From Bacteroidota bacterium (lineage in GTDB: Bacteria; Bacteroidota; Bacteroidia; 2-12-FULL-35-15), in NCBI GenBank assembly GCA_947466965.1, contig CANIFU010000016.1:1-49430 (forward strand): a DNA stretch of 49,430 nucleotides. Reading direction: 5' to 3'. The position numbers and the translations under genes were made by a program. Of this stretch, positions 1 to 9,023 are shown in pieces. Each line of letters begins with the position of its first letter. The first letter of the stretch is position 1. The notes under the pieces were generated by a model. The model saw only the letters and a program-made list of their open reading frames with translations, was not told where the DNA came from and made no database searches.

Positions 1-2
1 AT

Positions 3-491
3 AAAAGTAAAATACTACCTTCAGGAGAATTATTAATCGGTGGAAATGGTATCATGCTTAATTATTGGCAACCAGACGAAAAAAACAATCAAGCCCTAAT
101 CAAAGATGAACAGAATACCATTTGGTATAAAACAGGTGATCTCGTTGAAATTGATTCAGCTAATAATTTTATTTTCAAAGGCCGTATCGACAGAATGGTT
201 AAACGCAATGGGTACAGAATAGAATTACTGGAGATTGAACAAGCCTTACATCAACATCCTGAAATAATTGAAAATGCTGTAATTTCAGGCACTGATGAAG
301 AAAATGCGACTACTATTACGGCATTTGTCTGTTGTAAATCTGCCGATTGGGAATCGGTTATAAAAATGAAAGAATATTGCTCAAAAAACTTGCCTGTATA
401 CATGATTCCTAATAACTTTATATTCATAAAATCATTGCCCCAAACTGCAAGTAACAAAATCGATTACCAACAGCTAAAACAACTCATCTAA
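3..491 (+). CDS. Adenylating enzyme (NRPS-type/PltF-like), C-terminal part, cut by window edge
   Basis: The reading frame is open from base 3, so this is the C-terminal ~162 residues of a larger enzyme; the ATG at 54 is internal. Visible are the TGDL motif (A7), the A8 hinge GRIDRMVKRNGYRIEL and a final NKIDYQQL matching the A10 lysine motif of ANL-superfamily adenylating enzymes. These enzymes activate a carboxylic or amino acid as an acyl-AMP and load it on a carrier-protein thiol. The RMVK-x-x-GYRIEL form and the PVYMIP-x-x-F stretch resemble stand-alone prolyl-AMP ligases such as PltF/RedM (from memory). The substrate-binding residues lie outside the window, so the amino acid cannot be read. 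The stop codon overlaps the next start (TAATG), implying translational coupling with the dehydrogenase. The family call is firm; proline specificity is inferred from the neighbours. Confidence 0.85.
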   Translation, partial: KSKILPSGELLIGGNGIMLNYWQPDEKNNQALIKDEQNTIWYKTGDLVEIDSANNFIFKGRIDRMVKRNGYRIELLEIEQALHQHPEIIENAVISGTDEENATTITAFVCCKSADWESVIKMKEYCSKNLPVYMIPNNFIFIKSLPQTASNKIDYQQLKQLI

Positions 492-1639
492 TGGATTTTT
501 CCTTAAGCATCGAACAACAACTGATAAAACAAAATATAATTCAGTTTGCTCAGAATGAGTTAAATCAAAATATTATTGAACGTGATAAAATTTCTGAATT
601 CCCAAGAGAACTATGGAAAAAATGCGGATCACAAAAACTACAAGGATTAGCTGTTTCAGAAAAATTTGGAGGTGCCGGACTAAATGCTCAGTCGACAATT
701 ATTGCTCTTGAAGCACTTGGATATGGCTGTAAAGACGGTGGACTCAATTTCTCCATTTGCGCTCACTTATTAGCTTGCATCATTCCTATTTGGAAATATG
801 GAAGCGAAGAACAAAAGCAAAGATATTTACCGGATTTGTGTAATGGAACTAAAATTGCTGTAAACGCAATGACAGAAACAGAATCCGGATCGGATGTATT
901 CAATATTAAAACATCTGCAAAAAAATACAAAGACGGATACCTAATCAATGGTGTAAAAGCATTTAGTTCAAATGGTCCTGTAGCTGATAATATCCTTGTA
1001 TATGCCATAACGGATGAAAGCAAAGGATTTCATGGAGGAATTACCGCCTTCTTACTCAATAAAAATACAGCTGGTTTTAAGGTTGGACAACAATACGAAA
1101 AAATGGGATTGCGAACATGCACCATTTCTGAATTAATTTTTGAAAACGTTTTTATTCCAGAAAGTGATATTTTAGGTGGTATAGGCGCAGGGGCTCCCAT
1201 TTTCAACTATTCTATGGAATGGGAACGTATCGGTATTGCAGCCTGCCATGTTGGAACAATGGATCGTATTTTAGAAGAAACAATCGACTATGCTCAAAAA
1301 CGAAACATTGGACAACAAGCTATTGGAAAAAACCAAGCAGTTGCGCATCGCATTGCTTCCATGAAAACACAACTTGAAGCGTCTCGACTTTTAACCTACA
1401 AAGCCGCTTGGAATATCGACTCAAAAATAAATAATGCCATTGATGCCTCCATTACTAAACTTTTTGTGAGTGAAGTTGTTACTTCTGTTGCATACGAATC
1501 AATGCAAATATATGGAGGAAATGGCTATATGACAGCATTTGAGATCGAGCGAACCTTACGAGATGCAATAGGCAGCACTATTTATTCGGGAACAACGGAT
1601 ATTCAAAAAAATATAATTGCACGCTGGCTGGGTTTATAG
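491..1639 (+). CDS. Acyl-CoA dehydrogenase-family flavoprotein, possible prolyl-carrier-protein dehydrogenase
   Basis: This 382-residue protein has the full acyl-CoA dehydrogenase fold: N-terminal helical domain (MDFSLSIEQQ), middle beta domain with the FAD-contact stretch AMTETESGSD (~127-135), and C-terminal helical domain with YGGNGYMTAFEIER (~341-354). In short- and medium-chain enzymes the catalytic base sits in IYEGTSEIQ; here that Glu is Ser366 (IYSGTTDIQ). A Glu is instead present at 245 (WERIGIAA), the position used by isovaleryl-CoA dehydrogenase. Prolyl-S-PCP dehydrogenases (PltE/RedW/CloN3) are relatives that oxidise carrier-bound proline to pyrrole. Lying between an adenylating enzyme and a halogenase-like gene, this role fits, but an ordinary branched acyl-CoA dehydrogenase cannot be excluded. 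The start overlaps the upstream stop by one base. Confidence 0.88.
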   Translation: MDFSLSIEQQLIKQNIIQFAQNELNQNIIERDKISEFPRELWKKCGSQKLQGLAVSEKFGGAGLNAQSTIIALEALGYGCKDGGLNFSICAHLLACIIPIWKYGSEEQKQRYLPDLCNGTKIAVNAMTETESGSDVFNIKTSAKKYKDGYLINGVKAFSSNGPVADNILVYAITDESKGFHGGITAFLLNKNTAGFKVGQQYEKMGLRTCTISELIFENVFIPESDILGGIGAGAPIFNYSMEWERIGIAACHVGTMDRILEETIDYAQKRNIGQQAIGKNQAVAHRIASMKTQLEASRLLTYKAAWNIDSKINNAIDASITKLFVSEVVTSVAYESMQIYGGNGYMTAFEIERTLRDAIGSTIYSGTTDIQKNIIARWLGL

Positions 1640-1667
1640 TATTTAATTTTTTTCAAAACTCCGAAAT

Positions 1668-3065
1668 ATGAAATTGTACGATGTTATTATTATTGGTGGC
1701 GGACCTGCAGGTTCCACATCTGCGACTTTTTTAGCACAAAATGGACACAGTGTTTTGGTGCTTGAAAAAGAAAAATTCCCTAGAGAACATGTAGGTGAAT
1801 CACTGATTCCTACTTGTTATAAGATACTTGAAAAACACGGTCTGATTGAAGACTTAAAAAAAATCGCTACTCGAAAACCTGGTGTTAATTTTGTTGATAT
1901 TGACGGCAAAAAACATTCCTTGTGGTGTTTTAAAAATGTAATAAAAGATAAAAGTTATCTGTCCTTTCATGTGATCCGCTCCGCCTTCGATAAACTACTG
2001 CTAGACAATAGTAAAAAAAATGGAGCAACTGTTCTTGAAGAAACAATGGTTAAAAATGTAACCCTCGATTCACCGGATGGAATAGTTCAGGTAGACGTTA
2101 TGGATGTTGCAGGAAATAGAAAATCATTTCATTCGAAATTTATTATTGACGCAAGCGGCCAAAGTACTTTCTTGGGTAGTAAAATGGGAGTAAAAAAACC
2201 ATACAGCGACCTTGACAGGGTTGCAATGTTTTCACACTGGTCAAATACCAATTTCGATAACATTTTAAAAGAAGGAGCTATTAAAATCATCTATCTTGGA
2301 GGAGAAAAAAAAGGATGGGTATGGGTAATTCCCGTAAGTGCTGATCACTTAAGTATTGGTGTTGTCAGTAACAACAGTTTCATTAAACAAGAAAAACAAA
2401 AATTCACTGAAGGGAAAAGTGCTGATTGGAAAAAAGACCTTTACTTACAAGAACTTTTCAATTCACCTGCTGTAAAAAAATTATTAGATGGAGCAACTAT
2501 GAACCATCAGGTTCAATATATTGGAGATTACTCTTATTTCTGTGAAAAAAAATATGGGAGCAACTATGCAATGGTCGGAGACGCAGGTGCTTTCCTTGAC
2601 CCCATCTTTTCAAGCGGTATTTATGTAGGTATGCACAGTGCTGAATTAGTAACTAATGCAATTCATAAAAAGCTAACTGGTGGTGATGGTGATTCTGCAA
2701 TGGATGAGGCCTTTAAAGAGATAACAGGCGCAGTAAAATTACTTGAAAAATTCATCCGTTTGTTTTACACTCCGGATGCAGTAAACTTTGCCACTATTGG
2801 AAGACCTGAGGATATGCTTCATTTCGACAAATTTGAAATGGCTTATCAAATCTTTCACTATTTACTTGCTGGAGATTTTTTCCAAAACCATGAAAAATAC
2901 AGTGCTTTTATTGATATGGTGAAGGACGAAAAAACACTTATGAAATTTCAGCACTTGATCAACCATTCTAAAGAAACTAGACCTGAGAGTGTTTGTGGCG
3001 AATCATTTGAAGAAATGTACGGAGAGATGACCCACAAAATTGAATTTGATCCTAGTATCTTATAA
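1668..3065 (+). CDS. Flavin-dependent halogenase-like oxidoreductase (PltA/CndH type)
   Basis: This is a 465-residue FAD enzyme. An N-terminal dinucleotide fold (VIIIGGGPAGSTSA, ~7-20) is followed by FPREHVGESLIP (~37-48), WVWVIP (217-222) and GDAGAFLDPIFSSG (304-317). WVWVIP fits the W-x-W-x-I-P signature of flavin-dependent halogenases, and Lys70 in RKPGVNF sits where the family keeps the lysine thought to hold the hypohalous or chloramine intermediate. Length fits carrier-protein-dependent halogenases. Together with the upstream genes this suggests halogenation of a carrier-tethered aromatic such as pyrrole. Non-halogenating relatives (geranylgeranyl-reductase-like monooxygenases, flexirubin-cluster oxidoreductases) share much of this fold, so the activity is inferred. 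A strong terminator follows at 3090. Confidence 0.82.
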   Translation: MKLYDVIIIGGGPAGSTSATFLAQNGHSVLVLEKEKFPREHVGESLIPTCYKILEKHGLIEDLKKIATRKPGVNFVDIDGKKHSLWCFKNVIKDKSYLSFHVIRSAFDKLLLDNSKKNGATVLEETMVKNVTLDSPDGIVQVDVMDVAGNRKSFHSKFIIDASGQSTFLGSKMGVKKPYSDLDRVAMFSHWSNTNFDNILKEGAIKIIYLGGEKKGWVWVIPVSADHLSIGVVSNNSFIKQEKQKFTEGKSADWKKDLYLQELFNSPAVKKLLDGATMNHQVQYIGDYSYFCEKKYGSNYAMVGDAGAFLDPIFSSGIYVGMHSAELVTNAIHKKLTGGDGDSAMDEAFKEITGAVKLLEKFIRLFYTPDAVNFATIGRPEDMLHFDKFEMAYQIFHYLLAGDFFQNHEKYSAFIDMVKDEKTLMKFQHLINHSKETRPESVCGESFEEMYGEMTHKIEFDPSIL

Positions 3066-3089
3066 CAAGTATCTCATAACAACTAAAAT

Positions 3090-3124
3090 AAAAAAGCGAA
3101 CTGAAAAAATCAGTTCGCTTTTTT
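3090..3124. terminator. Bidirectional intrinsic terminator
   Basis: The arms (3090-3104 and 3110-3124) form a 15-bp perfect stem, AAGCGAACTGA pairing with TCAGTTCGCTT plus flanking A/T pairs, around a five-A loop. The A-run on the left and T-run on the right let it work in both directions. It lies between the convergent halogenase-like gene (+) and a small secreted-protein gene (-). Confidence 0.9.
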
Positions 3125-3157
3125 ATTGCCTCTCATATTATTGTGAAATATGTTCTA

Positions 3158-3550
3158 TTATTTTTTCTGAAAATGACCAACCAGTTCAGATGTTTTAATA
3201 TTTTCTCCATCTAAAACAACATTATTTAAACCAGCTGCAATTAATGCATTTTGAAAATACACGGATTTAAATTCTTTTCTTTTAAACGATACCAAAAACG
3301 TTGACTTACCATCAACTATTGGAGCAGCTGTAACTATAGCATTTGCACCTACAGATGCAGCCATTTTACTTCTAAGCGTTTCTACCTCAGCTGAAGTAGT
3401 AATTGCATCTACCTCAAACTTAAATTTAATACTTGTATTATCTTCTGTTCTTGAAGTTTTTTTGTTTATAATTACAGTTTGCTGAGCACTGATAGTGCTT
3501 ACAAAGAAAGAAAGAATGAATACAATTGAGGTTACTTTTAAATTTTTCAT
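3158..3550 (-). CDS. Small secreted protein with HMA-like (ferredoxin-like) fold, no CxxC
   Basis: The 130-residue product starts with a clear signal peptide (MKNLKVTSIVFILSFFVSTISA, cleaved before QQT). The remainder reads as beta-alpha-beta-beta-alpha-beta: FKFEVDAI, a helix SAEVETLRSKMAAS, strands ANAIVTAAPIV and KSTFLVSFKR, a helix VYFQNALIAAG, then NNVVLDG. That is the ferredoxin-like order of heavy-metal-associated domains, but the metal-binding CxxC is absent, so metal binding is not supported. Function unknown. The gene stands alone, convergent with the halogenase-like gene and sharing its terminator. The 275 bp upstream (3551-3825) is AT-rich with no other gene visible. Confidence 0.75.
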   Translation of the reverse strand: MKNLKVTSIVFILSFFVSTISAQQTVIINKKTSRTEDNTSIKFKFEVDAITTSAEVETLRSKMAASVGANAIVTAAPIVDGKSTFLVSFKRKEFKSVYFQNALIAAGLNNVVLDGENIKTSELVGHFQKK

Positions 3551-3825
3551 ATTAAAATGTTTTATTTGTTTATAGAATTTGTTAGTTAAAATAAAAAAAA
3601 TCTTTAAAAAAATGTAAGAGGTTAGTTTTTAAATATAAAAAAGTATTTAATAAGTCGAAAAAGAGTTACATCCTTTGCAAAAACATTCATTCATATACTT
3701 AAATTTGGAAATTCTTAACAAATGAAGAATTTTAATTTCGAAAATATATTTAGATACGTTTGAAATGGAAATGCATCTGATTTTTATTAATTTCCAAACA
3801 ATAAATCCGTTCAACTATTTACGAA

Positions 3826-6312
3826 TTATTTAACTCTTAATAACTGCAAATAACCATTATAGATATATTCTTTTCTATCCACCCCTTTTCCATTTATAAT
3901 GTAATAATAGGTACCATCGCTTGCAAGTGCACCATTTTTTGTTTCCCCATTCCAGCCTGCATTTACATCTGACCATTCATAGATTTCCAATCCCCAACGA
4001 TCAAAAATTGTTGCTTTAAATCCGGATAAATTTTCTGCGATAATCGGACGAAAAATATCATTTTCTCCATCACCATTTGGTGTAAAAATATTAGGAATGG
4101 TTAGCAAGGATATTTGGTCAACGTGAATCATCAAGGAAAAAGTATCCGTACATCCATTACTATTCATTGCAATCAAAGTAATTATATAATCTCCAAATGT
4201 ATTATATGTATTGGAAGGATTTAAAACGGAAGAAGATGTTCCATCACCTAAATTCCAAACATAAGAAACTGAACCCGAACTCCCGTTAGTAAAATCGACA
4301 ATAAGGGGCGCTAATCCGGATGTTGGTGAAGCAGTGAATAAAGCAACAGGTAAAATATCACCAGTTACAATTACATTATCTGTTGAAGTACATCCATTTG
4401 TAATATCGGTTACAGTAACGGTATAATTTCCTGGCTGACCAGCAGCTGCTGAAATTGTTGAAGCACCAGATACTATAGACCCTCCAGATGTTGTCCAACT
4501 ATACGTATAGTTTGCTCCTGAACTTGATCCACTTCCATCCAAATTGATGGTCGTCAACGAACAAGGAAGTAAAAGATCGGCACCTGCATTAGCGATTGGA
4601 GCCGTTGTATTTGTATTTACAGTTTCAATTGCCGTAGAAGTACATCCATTAGAAGGGTCTGTGATTGTTACGGTATAAGTACCCGAAGTATTAACTGTGG
4701 GTGAAGCTGAGGAGCCACCCGAAACAATTCCTGCTCCCGCCCAATTATATGTTACAGCACTTGTTGTGGAAGAAGCAGTTAAATTCAGACTTGTAACGAT
4801 ACATGTTAATGTTTGTGTTGCCCCAATACTAACATTTGGTGGACCAACATTGGGATTAATTATTACGTTTCCTGTTGAAGTACATCCATTCACAGGATTT
4901 GTTACGGTTAAAGTGTAAGTTCCAGCAACACTTACTGTTGCACCTGGAGTTGATGCACTAAAACCTCCCGGACCAGACCAATTATATGATACACCTGTTG
5001 TAACTGAAGTACCCATTAAATTTATGGTTAGTGGAACACACGTTAACGTTAAAGATGTTCCTGTTCCACCAATATCAGGAAGAGTAGTATTCGAAATAAT
5101 ATTTTGAGTGGAAGTAGATGTACATCCATTTGCAGGATCAGTAACAGTTACCGTATACGTTCCAGCTGTTGAAACACCTGTTGGATTTTGAACAGTTGAA
5201 GTAAAACCACCAGGCCCGGTCCAACTAAAACTTGTACCTGCTGTTGATGACAATCCACTTAAACTAACTGAAAGAGCAGTACACGTTAATGTTTGAACTG
5301 TTCCTGCTGAAGCGTTAGGAGGGGTAGTATTCGTAATAACAAGCTGAGTAGACGAAGTGGCACAACTAGACGAAGGATCAGTAACAGTTAATGTATATAA
5401 TCCAGCTACCGTTATTCCTGAAGGACTTGCAGAAGTTGAACTAAAACCACCCGGCCCAGACCAACTATATGTTACACCGGCTGTAGTTGAGCCACCGGTT
5501 AAATTAACAGCTGAAGTTGTACATGTTAAAGTCAATGAAGAACCAGTGCTAATATTCGGCAAACCTAAACTTGGGTTTACAATTTGAGTTGCCGTGGATG
5601 GGCAAGCCGGATTGGCGGGATCTATTACCGTAACGGTATACGTTCCGGCAGTTGTAGCTATGGGATTTTGTAAAGTAGAAGAAAATCCACCAGGGCCAGT
5701 CCAACTATATGTTACTCCTGCAGTAGTGGAGCTTCCACTAAGTGTAACGGAAGGCATGGCACATGTAAGTGTTTGGGGCGTTCCGGCAGATGCGTTTGGA
5801 GATGAACAAAGAATACTGCAGTCAGTTGTTCCTAATCCACCTGTTTGAGAAAAGGTAATTGTACCCGCTTGATTCGAATAATTGGTAAGTAAAAGTAAAT
5901 AAAACTCTCCCGTTGCAGCACCAACAATGTTGGCTGTTTCGGTTGCTGCTGTCGAATAACTGCAATCGATAGAAGAAGAACTTGGCAAAGCGGTACAACC
6001 TGCTGAAACAGATGTGAACGGCCCCCATAAGTCAAAATCAACATCAATACCTACTCCACTCGTATTAACTTGTGAAATAAAAATATCAATGTTCCCAGGA
6101 TCTGCAATTTGTAAATAATACCAGGCTGGATTTGGGGTGGTTAATAAACAATCCATTGTCCCCATATTTGGAATCCCTGTATTATTTGGGAAGGTATAGG
6201 TTGTTCCTGTACAAAAAGGATCGGCTAAACCACAATTTATTCCTTGACCAAAAGAAAAATTAGAACTATTAGCAAGAACAAAAAATAATAATAATTGGAG
6301 TAATTTTTTCAT
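3826..6312 (-). CDS. Ig/PKD-repeat surface protein with gliding-associated (T9SS type B) C-terminal domain
   Basis: An 828-residue secreted protein. It has a signal peptide (1-22, ending SFG-Q), an N-terminal Cys-containing domain (~23-170), six ~80-residue repeats (~172-655), a PKD domain (~655-735, ending in VWNLGDGTSS and TYNTFGDYIITL elements) and a C-terminal domain beginning IPNIFTPNGDGENDIFRP. That last motif, with FDRWG and W-x-G followed by DGTYYY, is the gliding motility-associated/T9SS type B sorting domain, which sends proteins across the outer membrane. Each repeat carries L-T-C near its start, Y-x-W-x-GPGGF in the middle, GTYT(V/L)TVTDP and a late Cys, so one disulfide per repeat is likely. 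It is an adhesin-like or matrix protein by architecture; its ligand is unknown. Confidence 0.9.
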   Translation of the reverse strand: MKKLLQLLLFFVLANSSNFSFGQGINCGLADPFCTGTTYTFPNNTGIPNMGTMDCLLTTPNPAWYYLQIADPGNIDIFISQVNTSGVGIDVDFDLWGPFTSVSAGCTALPSSSSIDCSYSTAATETANIVGAATGEFYLLLLTNYSNQAGTITFSQTGGLGTTDCSILCSSPNASAGTPQTLTCAMPSVTLSGSSTTAGVTYSWTGPGGFSSTLQNPIATTAGTYTVTVIDPANPACPSTATQIVNPSLGLPNISTGSSLTLTCTTSAVNLTGGSTTAGVTYSWSGPGGFSSTSASPSGITVAGLYTLTVTDPSSSCATSSTQLVITNTTPPNASAGTVQTLTCTALSVSLSGLSSTAGTSFSWTGPGGFTSTVQNPTGVSTAGTYTVTVTDPANGCTSTSTQNIISNTTLPDIGGTGTSLTLTCVPLTINLMGTSVTTGVSYNWSGPGGFSASTPGATVSVAGTYTLTVTNPVNGCTSTGNVIINPNVGPPNVSIGATQTLTCIVTSLNLTASSTTSAVTYNWAGAGIVSGGSSASPTVNTSGTYTVTITDPSNGCTSTAIETVNTNTTAPIANAGADLLLPCSLTTINLDGSGSSSGANYTYSWTTSGGSIVSGASTISAAAGQPGNYTVTVTDITNGCTSTDNVIVTGDILPVALFTASPTSGLAPLIVDFTNGSSGSVSYVWNLGDGTSSSVLNPSNTYNTFGDYIITLIAMNSNGCTDTFSLMIHVDQISLLTIPNIFTPNGDGENDIFRPIIAENLSGFKATIFDRWGLEIYEWSDVNAGWNGETKNGALASDGTYYYIINGKGVDRKEYIYNGYLQLLRVK
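4350..5799 (-). repeat. Six tandem ~240-bp coding repeats
   Basis: This interval encodes the six ~80-residue Ig-like repeats of the surface protein. The copies are recognisable in DNA as recurring segments for GGFSST, GTYTVTVTDP and GCTST. Repeats 1-4 keep the GPGGF motif; repeats 5 and 6 have diverged there. They are long and imperfect, so copy-number change by recombination is possible, and assembly from short reads could collapse them. Boundaries are approximate. Confidence 0.8.
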
Positions 6313-6520
6313 AGAATAAACGATTTGGAGTAATTTTTATAAGCTAAGATAGGAAAATAAATGAGAAACAACTGTTAAATTCTTTATTCAGATCGAATTT
6401 CAGAGAAATTAGTTGCATGATGAAATTTAAAATCGATATTAACTTTTCAACACTCCCTTAGAATTCGATTTGTAAACTTTAAATTTGACAACATTTTAAA
6501 TCCATTTGTCAAAACAACAT

Positions 6521-8959
6521 ATGCCTAAAAATTATTTAGATGAATTAAATGCTGTTCAGCGTGAAGCGGTTGAATGCACTGATGGTCCGGTTATGATCAT
6601 TGCAGGTGCCGGGTCTGGGAAAACACGAGTTTTGACATACAGAATAGCACATTTATTGAAAAAAGGAGCCGATCCTTTTCAAATCCTCTCTTTGACGTTT
6701 ACGAATAAAGCTGCCAAAGAAATGAAGGAACGGATTTCTAAAATTGTGGGAGCAAGCGAGGCGAAAAATATTTGGATGGGTACCTTTCACGCTGTTTTTG
6801 CCCGTTTATTAAGAAGTGAAGCCGAAAAAATAGGCTATCCTACCAACTTTACCATTTACGATACGGATGATGCTAAAAGTTTAATTAAGACGATTCTAAA
6901 GGAACAAGCCCTAGATGATAAAATTTATAAGCCGGGAGTGGTTTTATCAAGAATTTCTTCTGCAAAAAACAATCTGATATCAGCCCAATCATACATCAGC
7001 AATGCCCAAATTCAGGAGGAGGATCGACAGTCAGCTAAACCAAAAATGGGAATTGTATACGAAATATATCGCAACCGCTGTTTTAAAGCCGGAGCAATGG
7101 ATTTTGACGACCTTTTATTCAACACCAATATTCTCTTGCGTGATTTTCCTGCGGTTCTTCATAAATATCAACATAAATTCAAATATATTTTAGTGGATGA
7201 GTACCAGGATACAAATTTTTCGCAATATGTAATTGTAAAACAACTTGCTGCGGCTTTCCGAAATATTTGTGTTGTGGGAGATGATGCACAAAGTATATAT
7301 GCTTTCCGAGGGGCTACCATTCAAAACATTTTAAATTTCGAGAAAGATTATCCCGAGTTAAGGATATTTAAATTGGAGCAAAATTACCGTTCTACAAAAA
7401 CAATAGTTGGAGCTGCTAATTCTGTAATTGCAAAAAATAAAGATCAACTTAAAAAAAATGTTTTCACAGAAAATACAGAAGGAGAAATTATTAAAATTGT
7501 TAAAACAGAAAGTGATAACGCCGAGGGGAGCTTTGTTGCTAATTCTATTTTCGAAACAAAAATGAATGAGCAAGCTCACAATCGTGATTTTGCAATATTA
7601 TATAGAACCAATGCTCAATCTAGAGCAATGGAAGAAGCGTTACGCAGACAAAATATTTCCTATCGGATATATGGTGGTTTATCTTTTTATCAACGTAAAG
7701 AAATAAAAGACCTATTGGCGTATTATCGATTAAGCATCAACAACAATGATGAAGAAGCGCTAAAAAGAATTATCAATTATCCTGCTCGTGGAATTGGAGA
7801 TACAACTTTGGATAAAATAATTGTTGCCGCAAACGATCACAACATCAGTTTATGGAAAGTAATTGAACATATCAACGAATTTGAAATTGGATTAAATACC
7901 GGAGCAAAAACAAAAGTAGATGAATTTGCAATGATGATAAAAAGTTTTTCGGCCCAATTAAATTCACAAAACGCTTACGATCTCGGGCAGCATATTGCTA
8001 TTCATTCCGGAATTTTACGCGACCTGTATGCGGATAAATCTCCCGAAGGTGTTAGCAGACATGAAAACATTCAAGAATTATTAAACGGAATAAAAGAATT
8101 TACCGAGAGTGATATCGAAATTGTGATTGATGAAACTGAAAAAGAGAATCAAGTAGAAAGAGAAAAAAACAATATTGCAAATAAAGAAAATCAATCCATT
8201 GAAAACGTTTTATTATTTGCAGACGACACAGCAGTAAATATTGATGAAACAACTACCGATGCTGTTGGTCCGGCATTAAATTTATTCATGCAAGACATTG
8301 CTTTAATGACTGATGCGGATAAAAAGAATGAAACGGAAGAGGACAAAAACAAGGTAGTTCTCATGACGATTCATGCTGCAAAAGGATTAGAGTTCCCCTA
8401 TGTTTACATCGTTGGACTTGAAGAGAATTTATTCCCATCTCAAATGTCTCTAACCGACAGAGCCGATTTGGAGGAGGAAAGAAGATTGTTTTATGTCGCA
8501 TTAACGCGAGCAGAAAAAAAAGTAACCATCTCCTACTCTACTTCCAGATATCGTTGGGGAAATTTAAATTACAATGAACCCAGCCGTTTTATAGAAGAAT
8601 TGGATGCGAAATACATTCAATTACCGGCTGAAAACAATGGCCGTATGTTTGGCGATGAAGAAAATTCAGTAAAGCCTAAATTTACAAGCTCTAAACCTAA
8701 AGAAACGTTTGTTCAACGACCGGTAATCACCAAAAAACTAGTGAAAGTAAATAGTGCATCTAAAAATACATCTGACTTTGATACCGAAAGTTTACGAAAC
8801 CTACAAGTGGGTATGATGGTGCAACACGACAGATTTGGAAGTGGCAAAGTAATAACAATGGATGGTGATTTTCCAAACAACAAAGCAACAATATTTTTTG
8901 AAGGAATTGGACAAAAACAATTATTAATAAAATTTGCAAAGCTTAGAATTGTTGAGTAA
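6521..8959 (+). CDS. pcrA: UvrD/PcrA-family superfamily 1 DNA helicase
   Basis: An 812-residue 3'-5' helicase of the PcrA/UvrD family, acting in nucleotide-excision and replication-linked repair. All SF1A motifs are present: Walker A GAGSGKTR (~29-36), IA LTFTNKAAKEM, II VDEYQDTN (~224), III GDDAQSIYAFRGA, IV LEQNYRST, V TIHAAKGLEFPYVY and VI LFYVALTRAEKK (~660). The last ~55 residues (VGMMVQHDRFGSGKV) form the Tudor-like PcrA tail known to bind RNA polymerase. An acidic/Lys-rich linker (~530-600) precedes motif V. The ATG at 6521 is chosen over an in-frame TTG at 6506 because NYLDELNAVQREAV is the normal N-terminus. It is divergent from the surface-protein gene. Confidence 0.95.
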   Translation: MPKNYLDELNAVQREAVECTDGPVMIIAGAGSGKTRVLTYRIAHLLKKGADPFQILSLTFTNKAAKEMKERISKIVGASEAKNIWMGTFHAVFARLLRSEAEKIGYPTNFTIYDTDDAKSLIKTILKEQALDDKIYKPGVVLSRISSAKNNLISAQSYISNAQIQEEDRQSAKPKMGIVYEIYRNRCFKAGAMDFDDLLFNTNILLRDFPAVLHKYQHKFKYILVDEYQDTNFSQYVIVKQLAAAFRNICVVGDDAQSIYAFRGATIQNILNFEKDYPELRIFKLEQNYRSTKTIVGAANSVIAKNKDQLKKNVFTENTEGEIIKIVKTESDNAEGSFVANSIFETKMNEQAHNRDFAILYRTNAQSRAMEEALRRQNISYRIYGGLSFYQRKEIKDLLAYYRLSINNNDEEALKRIINYPARGIGDTTLDKIIVAANDHNISLWKVIEHINEFEIGLNTGAKTKVDEFAMMIKSFSAQLNSQNAYDLGQHIAIHSGILRDLYADKSPEGVSRHENIQELLNGIKEFTESDIEIVIDETEKENQVEREKNNIANKENQSIENVLLFADDTAVNIDETTTDAVGPALNLFMQDIALMTDADKKNETEEDKNKVVLMTIHAAKGLEFPYVYIVGLEENLFPSQMSLTDRADLEEERRLFYVALTRAEKKVTISYSTSRYRWGNLNYNEPSRFIEELDAKYIQLPAENNGRMFGDEENSVKPKFTSSKPKETFVQRPVITKKLVKVNSASKNTSDFDTESLRNLQVGMMVQHDRFGSGKVITMDGDFPNNKATIFFEGIGQKQLLIKFAKLRIVE

Positions 8960-9023
8960 CAGATACTATCTATTTCAATTTAAACAATTCTAATACAGTA
9001 ATGTTATAGTATAAATTAAAAAA

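Noticed and set aside
4697-5848. Antisense ORFs over the repeat protein
   Set aside because: They arise from the repeated Ser/Thr/Gly-rich codons of the minus-strand gene and recur once per repeat unit. No start context or known family.
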